DNA from: Sphingobacterium nematocida
GTDB lineage: Bacteria > Bacteroidota > Bacteroidia > Sphingobacteriales > Sphingobacteriaceae
Direction of reading: 5' to 3'
DNA length: 64,000 nt
Assembly (NCBI RefSeq): GCF_900168125.1
Contig: NZ_FUZF01000002.1
Coordinates: forward strand, 242,464-306,463
This document shows positions 15,936-24,379 of the stretch, in pieces. Each line of letters begins with the position of its first letter. Position 1 is the stretch's first letter. Under the pieces are notes generated by a model. It did not search any database. It saw nothing but the letters and a program-made list of their open reading frames with translations, and was not told where the DNA came from. Position numbers and translations under genes: made by a program.

Positions 15936-18323
15936 TTATTCGTTTCTGAGCACTTTCGTAGGGTTGCTAGTCGCAGCTCTTAATGCTTGGGTACTGATCG
16001 TGAATAGAGCGATCAGTAAAGCCAATCCTGCAACCAATAGGAAGATCATCCAAGGCATATCCATGTGATAATTATAGCCAGTCAACCAATCTTGCATAAA
16101 CCACCAGGCAATAGGGAAGGCAATTAAACAAGATACGCCAACCAATATCAGGAATTCGGTGTTCAACATTTTTACTAAATTCCCCACAGAGGCACCTAAT
16201 ACCTTACGAATACTGACTTCTCTAGCTCTTTGTTCGGCAGAAAATGCCGCTAATCCTAATAAACCCAGACACGAAATAATTATAGCAAGAATCGCGAATA
16301 AACTTGCTAGTTTCTGAAGCATCATTTCAGACCAGAAATAATTATTAAAGGATTCATCTAAGAAGGAATAATTGAATGGAAAATCAGGATTGTATTTTTT
16401 TACAACATCTTCAATTTGTTTTAATGCGTTTTGAAAATCTACCTCGGATTTGGTTTTGATATTGAGCACACCATTGGAGCGCCCAAAAGTCTGACCCAGA
16501 GCCAACGGGGCTAACACCAAAGGTTCGGCATTTCCATAAATATCATTATATACATAATTTTTGATCACGCCCGCAATAGTATAGGGATCTCCATGGAATT
16601 TAATGGACTTTCCCGCAACCAGACCGTCAGGTTGAATCAATTTGGCCATACTTTCATTGATCAAGACCGAACTGCTATCACCTAAAAAGCCTGTTCTGAA
16701 ATTCCTGCCATCCAGAAGTTTCATGCTCAGTGCTTCTACAAAGTCCGGATCTACAAAGGAATAGCCAATCAATATAGATGATTTAGGATCTTTGCCATCC
16801 CATTCAAAGTCCCCAGTATTTGATCCTACATTCAGCACGTTATTTTGACTCAAACCGATTACTTCTATATTTCCTGTAGCCTTTAGTTGTTGTTTGATAA
16901 CGTCGATATGCTTATACATTTCGCCTTGAACATCAGTCATAATAACCTGACTCCTGTCGAAACCTAGATCTCTGTTTTTGGCGTGTTGAATCTGAAGATA
17001 GACAATTGATGTACAGATCATCAAAATAATAGCTGCGGTAAATTGAGTGACAACAAGTCCTTTTCGGATAATATTGCTTGTACCGATTTTCCGTTTTCCT
17101 CCTTTTAGGACAGTTAATGGATCGAATGAGGATAAGAAGAATGCAGGATAACTTCCTGAAATAATTCCAACGGCTAAAATAATAATAGAGATAAAGCCTA
17201 TATGTTGCCAGTTACCGATATTAATCGAAAGCTCCTTAGCCACCGTCGTATTAAAAGCAGGTAATCCTAATTTTACCAATCCTATGCCTAAAATACCGGC
17301 AATAAAGGCATAAACAATAGACTCACCTAAGAACTGATAAATTAATGTTTTTTTCTTAGCTCCTACAATTTTACGCATGCTCACCTCTTTAGCTCTTTTC
17401 TCCGATCTTGCCGTAGAAAGATTCATAAAGTTAATGCATGCAATCAACAGAACTAGCCAGGCTATAGAAGTGAACAAACGAATATTCTTAATCCTTCCGT
17501 CCTGTTCAACCCCTTGTTTGAATTGATTATACATTCTCCATCTTTCCATTGGATAAAGGAAATTCTCAGAGGAATATTCCTTGGTATTTAGCTTGTCTTC
17601 GATGTAATGTTTCAAATTGGTGTTTACAGTGCTAATGTCTGCGGTAGGACGCAATTGAACTAAGGTCATGACATTATTACTTCCCCAATTATCATATCCA
17701 TAATTAGGATTTGCTGAAATTAATTTTTCAATATTAATTAACCAATTATATCGAAAATTTGAGCTTTTAGGAAAATCTTTAGTTACAGCGGATACCGTAT
17801 AAACGTCTTTATTGTCAAGTTTCACAGTTTTTCCAATGACATCAGTCGTGTTGAATAGCTTTTCTGCAGCAGATTCACTTAAAACAATTTTGGTAGGATC
17901 GTTCAATGCAGATTTGGAATTACCTTTAATGAATTCAGGCGCAAAAATCGATAGTATTTCGGGGTCAGCGTAATAACCAAATTGATAAATCATTTTCTCT
18001 CCAACTTTAAACAAGGTATTATTGCCAAAGTTCATTCTTCCAGCATACAGTACTTCTGGAAACTCTCTTTGGAATTCCTTCGCAAAGAGAGCAGGGGTTG
18101 CTTCAAACACATTGATGCTACCATCATAAGTTTGTTTTGATTTGGTGATATAGATATCTTTTTTGTTGCTGAAATTATCATTCCAGGAAATCTCATCTTC
18201 TACCCAAAGGAATATCAAGGCTGTTACCGCAATCCCAAGTGCAAGACCAAAAATATTCAGGAAACTGTAACCCTTAGTTTTCCAAAGATTCCTGAAAGCC
18301 GATGTTATAAAATTCCTTATCAT
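15936..18323 (-). CDS. ABC transporter permease, fused MacB/FtsX type
   Basis: A 795-residue fused permease, the first permease of the long operon, 44 bp after the adaptor gene. The ATG at 18323 gives the family start MIRNFITSAFRNLWKTKG; the in-frame TTG three codons upstream is less likely. Coupling motifs are AKEVSMRKIVGAK and AREVSIRKVLGAS. It ends NPTKVLRNE. It lies between the adaptor and ATPase genes, making adaptor-permease-ATPase the minimal MacAB-like set, with the remaining permeases downstream. Confidence 0.92.
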   Translation of the reverse strand: MIRNFITSAFRNLWKTKGYSFLNIFGLALGIAVTALIFLWVEDEISWNDNFSNKKDIYITKSKQTYDGSINVFEATPALFAKEFQREFPEVLYAGRMNFGNNTLFKVGEKMIYQFGYYADPEILSIFAPEFIKGNSKSALNDPTKIVLSESAAEKLFNTTDVIGKTVKLDNKDVYTVSAVTKDFPKSSNFRYNWLINIEKLISANPNYGYDNWGSNNVMTLVQLRPTADISTVNTNLKHYIEDKLNTKEYSSENFLYPMERWRMYNQFKQGVEQDGRIKNIRLFTSIAWLVLLIACINFMNLSTARSEKRAKEVSMRKIVGAKKKTLIYQFLGESIVYAFIAGILGIGLVKLGLPAFNTTVAKELSINIGNWQHIGFISIIILAVGIISGSYPAFFLSSFDPLTVLKGGKRKIGTSNIIRKGLVVTQFTAAIILMICTSIVYLQIQHAKNRDLGFDRSQVIMTDVQGEMYKHIDVIKQQLKATGNIEVIGLSQNNVLNVGSNTGDFEWDGKDPKSSILIGYSFVDPDFVEALSMKLLDGRNFRTGFLGDSSSVLINESMAKLIQPDGLVAGKSIKFHGDPYTIAGVIKNYVYNDIYGNAEPLVLAPLALGQTFGRSNGVLNIKTKSEVDFQNALKQIEDVVKKYNPDFPFNYSFLDESFNNYFWSEMMLQKLASLFAILAIIISCLGLLGLAAFSAEQRAREVSIRKVLGASVGNLVKMLNTEFLILVGVSCLIAFPIAWWFMQDWLTGYNYHMDMPWMIFLLVAGLALLIALFTISTQALRAATSNPTKVLRNE

Positions 18324-18367
18324 TGTTATCAAATTATCTATATATGTTATTGGTGAATCTCACACCT

Positions 18368-19618
18368 CTATTTGATGTTTAGTTCCTGTATCTTGTCGTA
18401 GGTCTCATAGCTAGAGACAATGACCTTGTCGCCGGATTTTAATCCACTGATCACTTCATAAAATTCGGGGTTTTGCCGCCCCAATTGAATGTCTATACGG
18501 TAAGCGGTTGTCCCTGATTTGTCGAGTTTGAAAATCCAGTTCCCCCCAGTCTGTTGATAAAATCCACCTTTGGCAAGTAATAGCGCTTTGGTTTCGTCAC
18601 TCAACGATAAACGTATTTGTAAAGTCTGTCCTCTTCTAATCGTTTTTGGAGCTTCTCCAAAGAATTCCATATCGACTTGAAAGCGACCATTGGTGACTTG
18701 TGTATATACCTTTTTGATTTTTAATTTGTAAGGTGATCCACTTAATACGAATTCGCCTATTTGATCGGTAAAGATCCTGTTGATGTAATGCTCATCTATT
18801 TCGGCGCGTACCTTGAAGCCTGTTAATACATCGATTTGACCTAGACGTTCCCCTGCGTTTTTATTTTGTCCGATCTCAGCATCGAAAGATGTTAGCTGAC
18901 CGTCAACCGGAGCCCTTAGTATAAGGTCGCCTACTTTACGACGCATAAGCTCTAATGCGCTTTGTGTACGTTGATAAGTCTCCTGATCCTGTCTGCTCTT
19001 TTGGTTTGTCGAGATCGAGTCTTGTCGTAAGATTTGTTTGGTCAAGGCTACTCTTTCTTTTTGGTAGTTGTATTCATTTTTTGATTTTTCAAATTCCTGA
19101 GATCCTATCGCCTTCTCTGCATATAATTTTTTGTTAAGGTTGTAGACTCTGGCAGATTCACGGAATGCTTGTTCAACATCGGCCATTTGGTTTCGATTGT
19201 TTATCGATACCTGTTCCGCGTTGGTGCGAGCGATTTGTCCTTGGGTAAGTAGATTTAATACTTGTGTTTCTTGCTGAACTAAGCTAAGTTCTTGATCTGT
19301 GTTTGATAACTTCATGATAGCATCTCCTTTTTTCAGGATCGCACCATCTTCAACATATTTTTCTTCTACGCGTCCTCCCACAGATGCATCTAAATAGATG
19401 CTGCTGATAGGCAATACTGTGCCGTTGATAGGGATGAACTCCTGAAAGGTCCCCTCTTTTACTTCAACAATGCTGATGCGGTCGGCTTCTACATTGAGAC
19501 GGCTATTTCCACTGGTGAAATAATAACTGGCACCTATTAGGGCGATAACACTGATGATTCCCACTAATGTAAGAATACGCTTTGTGTTCCATTTCTTTTG
19601 TTGTATTGGTCTGTCCAT
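18368..19618 (-). CDS. Periplasmic adaptor subunit, HlyD/MacA/RND type
   Basis: A 416-residue membrane-anchored adaptor: cytoplasmic basic N-terminus, one membrane segment at about residues 15-33, a biotinyl-lipoyl-like half (VGGRVEEKYVEDGAILKKGD), a long helical hairpin rich in Gln and Glu (about 100-220), the second lipoyl half (LRAPVDGQLTSF) and C-terminal beta domains. Such adaptors bridge an inner-membrane transporter to a TolC-type channel. It is the first gene of the minus-strand operon and divergent from tolC; the shared 266-bp region carries two dyad sites. Confidence 0.93.
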   Translation of the reverse strand: MDRPIQQKKWNTKRILTLVGIISVIALIGASYYFTSGNSRLNVEADRISIVEVKEGTFQEFIPINGTVLPISSIYLDASVGGRVEEKYVEDGAILKKGDAIMKLSNTDQELSLVQQETQVLNLLTQGQIARTNAEQVSINNRNQMADVEQAFRESARVYNLNKKLYAEKAIGSQEFEKSKNEYNYQKERVALTKQILRQDSISTNQKSRQDQETYQRTQSALELMRRKVGDLILRAPVDGQLTSFDAEIGQNKNAGERLGQIDVLTGFKVRAEIDEHYINRIFTDQIGEFVLSGSPYKLKIKKVYTQVTNGRFQVDMEFFGEAPKTIRRGQTLQIRLSLSDETKALLLAKGGFYQQTGGNWIFKLDKSGTTAYRIDIQLGRQNPEFYEVISGLKSGDKVIVSSYETYDKIQELNIK

Positions 19619-19683
19619 TAAGTAAAGTAAAAATCAATTTTTATGAAGTTCTATTTGTTAGATAGTTATCACGCTGTATGCTT

Positions 19684-19699
19684 ATTCAATCTTGTGCCA
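19684..19699 (-). promoter_or_regulatory. Candidate sigma-54 promoter element for the adaptor/permease operon
   Basis: The minus strand reads TGGCACAAGATTGAAT, with a perfect -24-type TGGCAC but a poor -12 part (TTGA, one base too close, instead of TTGC). The element is 71 bp from the midpoint of the paired dyads, exactly mirroring the plus-strand TGGCAC at 19841. Support is position and symmetry plus the sigma-54 regulator gene nearby; the imperfect -12 part is the main doubt. Confidence 0.4.
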
Positions 19700-19751
19700 T
19701 TTTTGTAAGTGGTTGTTTTGTAGCTGTTTAGTTGTTGTGTTTGTTTTTTCG

Positions 19752-19767
19752 TGTTCGTATTCGAACA
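19752..19767. promoter_or_regulatory. Dyad site A in the divergent promoter region (putative response-regulator site)
   Basis: TGTTCGTATTCGAACA, with extended 7-bp arms GTGTTCG and CGAACAC. Together with site B, 21 bp away centre to centre, it sits midway between the adaptor and tolC genes. This is a typical arrangement for upstream activating sites of a Fis-type-HTH sigma-54 activator. That the activator is the product of the 21207 gene is an inference. Confidence 0.65.
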
Positions 19768-19772
19768 CTTGT

Positions 19773-19788
19773 TGTTCGTCAGTGAACA
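19773..19788. promoter_or_regulatory. Dyad site B in the divergent promoter region (putative response-regulator site)
   Basis: TGTTCGTCAGTGAACA, a perfect TGTTC/GAACA dyad with a 6-bp spacer. It repeats site A two helical turns away, which would place two bound dimers on the same face of the DNA. Confidence 0.65.
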
Positions 19789-19840
19789 CTTGGGTGTGAT
19801 TTTCATTTATACAGAGCTGTTTTATAGTTGTTTATGATTT

Positions 19841-19857
19841 TGGCACGTGCTGTGAAT
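19841..19857 (+). promoter_or_regulatory. Candidate sigma-54 promoter element for tolC
   Basis: TTGGCACG at 19840-19847 matches the -24 consensus fully; the -12 part (GTGAA instead of TTGCW) matches at three of five positions and lacks the conserved C. It lies 71 bp from the centre of the dyad pair and about 44 bp upstream of the tolC start codon. Confidence 0.4.
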
Positions 19858-19884
19858 GGGCTGTTGTAATTTTAATCATTCGAA

Positions 19885-21192
19885 ATGAAGTCTATTGTCG
19901 GAATTATTGTTTTGTTTACTGTTTGTTTTACGTCGGTCAAAGGACAGATGGGGAGTCTGTCCCTGACCGACTGTATTGATTTGGCTTTGAAGCGAAATCC
20001 CCGTTTGCAACAATCTGAGTTAAATCTATCGAAAAATGAAATCTCGCTTAAGCAGGCGAAAAATAATAGACTACCCAGCCTAAATGCGGAGTTAGGACAT
20101 GGCTATAATGAAGGGCGTAGTGTTAACCCTACAACTAATCAATTTGTGGAACAGAACTATTTTTCGGGGAATCAGTCTTTAAATTTGAATGTTCCTATAT
20201 TCAACGGTTTTCAGATATTGCATACGGTACGCATGCGTGCAAATGCAAAGGAGGCAGGTAAATTTGAGTTTGACCATGCGATTAATGAGCTTAAGCTCGA
20301 TGTGTTGGAAGCTTATGTTCAAGTTCTGACCGCAAAAGATATACTGGTACAGACGGAGGGGCAGATGAAAGTAACCGTGGAAAATGTAAACAGAACTGCG
20401 GTGTTGCATAAGGAAGGGGCGGTTAACCCAGGAGATTACCATGACCTGCAGGGGCAACTTCGTGCGGATCAGAATGCGGTGCAGGAGAGTAAGAAGCTGT
20501 TAAATATCAACAGGCTGAGGCTGGCATCTCTTTTGAATATTCCATTGGATAGTATAAGTGATATCGAGCCTCTTGGGCTGTCTGTGGAAGCTACTGTTAG
20601 GTCTAGCGAAGAACTTTATGCGAGTGCTTTGAGTACATTGCCCCAGTACAAGGCTTTTGACTGGCGTATAAAAGAAGCCGAGAATGGTATAAAAGTAGAA
20701 AGATCCGCTTATTTTCCGTCGTTAACATTCAGTGGGGGACTTTGGTCGCGTTTCTCCAGTCTAAATGAAAGTAACTATTGGGAACAGATGAATAATTATT
20801 TGTCGAAGGGATTTTCTTTAGGACTCAGTGTTCCTATTTTTAATAAGTTCCGTACGCGGAATCAGGTCAAATTAGCGCAGTTGAGTTTGCAGGACGCAAT
20901 TTTGAATAAAGAGATTGCTAAAAATGCCCTTCGTGAAGAGACTGCTAAGACGGTGTTTAATCTTGAAGCATTACAGGTGAATGTCGTCAATCTTCGTGAA
21001 CAGGAAAAAAGTTATGCGGAGTCTTTTCGTATCGCACAGGTCCATTTTGATGCTGGAAATAGTAACTCAGTGATTTTCCTAACTGCCAAGAACAAAATGG
21101 ATAATACTAAAATGCAGTTGTTGATTAAGCAGTATGAAATGATATTGCAAAAATATATCAATGATTATTACGCTGGAACGATAAATTTATAG
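19885..21192 (+). CDS. TolC family outer membrane channel
   Basis: A 435-residue protein with a signal peptide (about residues 1-20, ending SVKGQ) and two tandem outer membrane efflux protein (OEP) repeats: LSLTDCIDLALKRNPRLQQSELNLSK opens the first half, and a similar helical half follows from about residue 225. Family knowledge: a trimer forms the outer-membrane beta-barrel and periplasmic tunnel of tripartite export systems. It is divergent from the adaptor gene and first in an operon with the response regulator (14 bp gap) and kinase. It is the only outer-membrane channel in the locus and so the natural partner of the adaptor. Confidence 0.93.
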   Translation: MKSIVGIIVLFTVCFTSVKGQMGSLSLTDCIDLALKRNPRLQQSELNLSKNEISLKQAKNNRLPSLNAELGHGYNEGRSVNPTTNQFVEQNYFSGNQSLNLNVPIFNGFQILHTVRMRANAKEAGKFEFDHAINELKLDVLEAYVQVLTAKDILVQTEGQMKVTVENVNRTAVLHKEGAVNPGDYHDLQGQLRADQNAVQESKKLLNINRLRLASLLNIPLDSISDIEPLGLSVEATVRSSEELYASALSTLPQYKAFDWRIKEAENGIKVERSAYFPSLTFSGGLWSRFSSLNESNYWEQMNNYLSKGFSLGLSVPIFNKFRTRNQVKLAQLSLQDAILNKEIAKNALREETAKTVFNLEALQVNVVNLREQEKSYAESFRIAQVHFDAGNSNSVIFLTAKNKMDNTKMQLLIKQYEMILQKYINDYYAGTINL

Positions 21193-21206
21193 TTATTTTA
21201 GTTCTA

Positions 21207-22568
21207 ATGAAAAAAGCCAGTGTATTAATAGTTGATGATGATCAGGATCTACTGACAGCAGTAAGAATCTTATTGAAACCCTTGGTCAAAGAAGTTCTGG
21301 TGGAACGTAATCCAGAGAATTTGCTCAATATTCTATCAAAGCATACAATAGATATTATTATGCTGGATATGAACTTTAAAAGTGCGATTAATACAGGAAA
21401 TGAGGGGTTGTTTTGGCTGGGAAAGGTTAAAGAACTATACCCTCACATCCGAGTGGTGATGATTACTGCTTATGGAGCGGTAGACTTGGCCGTGCGGTCT
21501 CTAAAACTGGGTGCTTTTGATTTTATTGTTAAGCCTTGGCAGAATGAGCAGTTGCTTAGCACATTGGAGTCGGCTTATGGTGAGGTAAAGGAAAAAGGAA
21601 AGAAGAAAACAGTGTTGATCCAACGTGACGAAGATGATTTGGTAGGGAGCTCGGGTGTAATGGAGGATTTGCAATATAAAATAGATAAGGTAGCGCCAAC
21701 GGAAGCTAATATCTTGATTTTGGGAGAGAACGGGACAGGGAAGGATCTTATCGCAAAGGCACTACACAAGCGTTCGCTGCGAGGTACTGGGGCTTACGTA
21801 AAGGTCGATGTAGGTGCATTAACGGAAACACTGTTTGAGAGTGAGCTTTTTGGCTATAAAAAGGGCGCATTTACGGATGCTAGGGAAGACCGTTCTGGTC
21901 GTTTTGAAGCTGCGCAGAAGGGAACTTTATTTTTAGATGAGATCGGCAACATTAGTTTACATCAACAGGCCAAACTACTTAGTGTGTTACAAAACCGGCA
22001 AGTCACACCTTTGGGGTCGTATACTGGGATAGAAATAGATATACGATTGTTGAGCGCTACAAATGTGCCATTAAGGGCATTGGCAGATGAGAGCCGTTTT
22101 CGAAAAGATCTTATTTATAGGATTAATACTGTAGAAATTCAAGTGCCTCCTTTACGAGAACGTGGAGAAGATATTATACTTCTGGCTAACCACTTTTTGA
22201 GGTTTTATAACAAGAAGTACCACAAAAATATTGAAGGACTGGAAAGAGATGCTTTGCAGAAGTTAAGATCATACCATTTTCCAGGGAATGTTCGGGAATT
22301 ACAGTATAGCATTGAACGGGCCGTCATTATGAGCGAAAAGCAGAGTATACAAGATAGTGATATACTTTTTTCGCCGATAGAACAAGTGGCTTCGCAAGAG
22401 AATGTCCTGGAAAATAATCTTTATGGTAACAGAAGTCTAGAGGAGATGGAGCGTAAAGCTATACAGTCTGCTATTGAACGATTCAATGGTAATATCAGTA
22501 AAGCCGCGAAAGAATTGGGATTAACACGAGCTGCATTGTACAGAAGAATGGAAAAATATAATATCTGA
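21207..22568 (+). CDS. Sigma-54-dependent response regulator, NtrC family
   Basis: A 453-residue protein with three domains. The receiver has an acidic pocket at D10-D12 and phospho-acceptor D54. The AAA+ domain has Walker A GENGTGKD, the sigma-54 contact loop GAFTDA, Walker B GTLFLDEIG and the VPPLRERGEDI region. A C-terminal Fis-type HTH follows (SKAAKELGLTRAALYRRM). It activates sigma-54 promoters on phosphorylation by its partner kinase, whose gene starts 3 bp after its stop codon. Paired dyads in its own operon's promoter region imply positive autoregulation together with control of the transporter (inference). Confidence 0.95.
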   Translation: MKKASVLIVDDDQDLLTAVRILLKPLVKEVLVERNPENLLNILSKHTIDIIMLDMNFKSAINTGNEGLFWLGKVKELYPHIRVVMITAYGAVDLAVRSLKLGAFDFIVKPWQNEQLLSTLESAYGEVKEKGKKKTVLIQRDEDDLVGSSGVMEDLQYKIDKVAPTEANILILGENGTGKDLIAKALHKRSLRGTGAYVKVDVGALTETLFESELFGYKKGAFTDAREDRSGRFEAAQKGTLFLDEIGNISLHQQAKLLSVLQNRQVTPLGSYTGIEIDIRLLSATNVPLRALADESRFRKDLIYRINTVEIQVPPLRERGEDIILLANHFLRFYNKKYHKNIEGLERDALQKLRSYHFPGNVRELQYSIERAVIMSEKQSIQDSDILFSPIEQVASQENVLENNLYGNRSLEEMERKAIQSAIERFNGNISKAAKELGLTRAALYRRMEKYNI

Positions 22569-22571
22569 TAA

Positions 22572-23891
22572 ATGGGCAAATCCAGTTTTTTTTTCTTTCT
22601 AAAGATTGGTCTTTTACTGATAGGATGTATAGGGATAGCTTATCTCTTGTTTGAAAATCGTGTTTTATATGCCGTATTACTTTTCTTCGTGCTTTTTGGA
22701 ATAGCATATTACTGGTTGAGTGTCGAAAGACGTTTGTTGAATTACGTGTTAGATTTTGCTGAAGCGGTGAGATATAGAGATTTTACACGAAGATTTGTTG
22801 TGAAAAACCCAAGAACCGTTGAGGGTAGATTGTTTACGGCTTTTAATGATATTAATTCGGTATACAAAAGCATCAGTATAGATAAAGAAATACAGCATCA
22901 GTATTTAAACAAGGTGATCAATATGTTGGATTCGGCTATTATATTTTATGAGGCGGGATCAGGTAAGGTGGTGTGGATCAATGATGCTTTCAAGCAGTTA
23001 TTTAATACTCCCCATCTTGGTAACATTAAAGGGTTGATCAAAAGGCATCTGGAACTGTATGAAAAGACAATAGGGCTGAAAGTGGGCAGACAGCAAACGG
23101 AAACAATAAATTCTATTCGGGGCAAGATTAAGCTTTTGATGAATAGTTCTGAATTTGAAACCCAGGAAGGGTTGTTCCGGATTGTAGTATGTCAAAATAT
23201 AAATGAAGCAATTGATGAAGCCGAGACTAAGGCTTGGCATAAATTACTCCGTGTATTGACCCATGAAATTATGAACTCTATTGCTCCGATTAGTTCGTTG
23301 GCTGAAACGTTACACGGTCGATTGGAAATGGGGTATAAAGATGAGGATACTGAAGATCTTAAGGTCGGGATCCATACGATAAAGCGACGTAGCGAAGGTT
23401 TGTTGCAATTCGCAAAGAGTTATAGGATGATTAATAAGGTAGATCATCCTGACTTCAAGAATGTATTGCTTATTGATGTTTTTGAAGAAATCTATCAGCT
23501 GTTAGAGCCGACTATGCTCCAGAAGGGAATAGATGTTGATATCATTATAAAAGATACGCGCTTGCTTCTGTATGCGGATAGGAATCTAATTGAACAGGTT
23601 TTGATTAATTTATTGTTGAACGCAATGGAGGCGGTGAGTGACTGTGACGAACCTTATATCAGCATAACGGGCAAAGTTCAAGATGGACATGTGCGTATTG
23701 AAGTGGCTGATAATGGTAAGGGGATGTCTTCAGAGATCCAAGAGCAGATCTTTACACCTTTTTTTACAACACGTAAGACAGGAACGGGGGTAGGATTGAC
23801 ATTGAGTAAACAGATTATGCTGGTTCATAATGGTAATATTATGGTGGATAGTATAGAGGGGAAGGGGAGCGTGTTTACTTTGAATTTCTAA
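22572..23891 (+). CDS. Sensor histidine kinase, NtrB/NtrY-like
   Basis: A 439-residue protein with two closely spaced N-terminal membrane segments (about residues 5-25 and 29-48), almost no periplasmic loop, a PAS-like region (about 110-210), an H-box in VLTHEIMNSIAPISSLAETL, and a HATPase_c domain with N-box (QVLINLLLNAMEAV), DNGKGM, and the lid FFTTRKTGTGVGLTLSKQ. The lack of a periplasmic sensor suggests it senses an intramembrane or cytoplasmic signal, or the transporter itself. The TGATAAATG junction with the regulator gene indicates translational coupling. Confidence 0.94.
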   Translation: MGKSSFFFFLKIGLLLIGCIGIAYLLFENRVLYAVLLFFVLFGIAYYWLSVERRLLNYVLDFAEAVRYRDFTRRFVVKNPRTVEGRLFTAFNDINSVYKSISIDKEIQHQYLNKVINMLDSAIIFYEAGSGKVVWINDAFKQLFNTPHLGNIKGLIKRHLELYEKTIGLKVGRQQTETINSIRGKIKLLMNSSEFETQEGLFRIVVCQNINEAIDEAETKAWHKLLRVLTHEIMNSIAPISSLAETLHGRLEMGYKDEDTEDLKVGIHTIKRRSEGLLQFAKSYRMINKVDHPDFKNVLLIDVFEEIYQLLEPTMLQKGIDVDIIIKDTRLLLYADRNLIEQVLINLLLNAMEAVSDCDEPYISITGKVQDGHVRIEVADNGKGMSSEIQEQIFTPFFTTRKTGTGVGLTLSKQIMLVHNGNIMVDSIEGKGSVFTLNF

Positions 23892-23919
23892 TGTCTGGTT
23901 TAAAGCCTATTTTTGTAAT

Positions 23920-24375
23920 ATGAGGTATTTCTGGACAGGAGTTATGCATTTTCTCTCTTCGAATAGTCGACATGGGACACATTCTCCATTTGTGTATAAA
24001 TTGGCAGATAATGTCATCTACGCCAAATCAAAGACGCATTCTGTTGCTGGTAAACAGGAGGGGCTATTAGCGGATATAGCCGGTTACTTTGGGGTGAATT
24101 ATGCCGAATCTGGTCTTGATATAGGAACAGATAAGGCACTGATTGTCGAAAAGTCTATGATGAATGTGGAGGATCTTGCGGTGCTGGTTCGGCGGTTTAA
24201 GTACTTGGTAATTCCGAATATCTATAAGGATAGGATCACAAAGCGATCCTGGCAATTGGTATGCCAAGATCCGCGTTTTATTGTTTGTATAGATTTGTTT
24301 TACTATGGTTTGATTTTCTACCGCAGTGAGCAGCCTAAAGAGTTTTTTAAGTTGCGATTTCCGTATTGGAGATGA
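23920..24375 (+). CDS. Shortened methyltransferase-like protein, function unknown
   Basis: A 151-residue protein. Its N-terminus (SSNSRHGTHSPFVYKLA, about residues 14-30) and C-terminus (CIDLFYYGLIFYR..QPKEFFKLRF) resemble the ends of a Bacteroidota family annotated as class I SAM-dependent methyltransferases, as I recall it; full members are roughly 240 residues. The central SAM-binding Rossmann region with a glycine-rich motif is not seen. It is either an internally deleted, probably non-catalytic relative or a distinct small family. It follows the kinase gene by 28 bp and ends 4 bp from the convergent outer-membrane protein gene. Confidence 0.6.
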   Translation: MRYFWTGVMHFLSSNSRHGTHSPFVYKLADNVIYAKSKTHSVAGKQEGLLADIAGYFGVNYAESGLDIGTDKALIVEKSMMNVEDLAVLVRRFKYLVIPNIYKDRITKRSWQLVCQDPRFIVCIDLFYYGLIFYRSEQPKEFFKLRFPYWR

Positions 24376-24379
24376 AAGA

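Noticed and set aside
5312..18323. Permease array as a recent tandem amplification
   Set aside because: The paralogues differ strongly in sequence and lengths (788-802 residues), so duplication is old; only the tail remnant indicates recent change.
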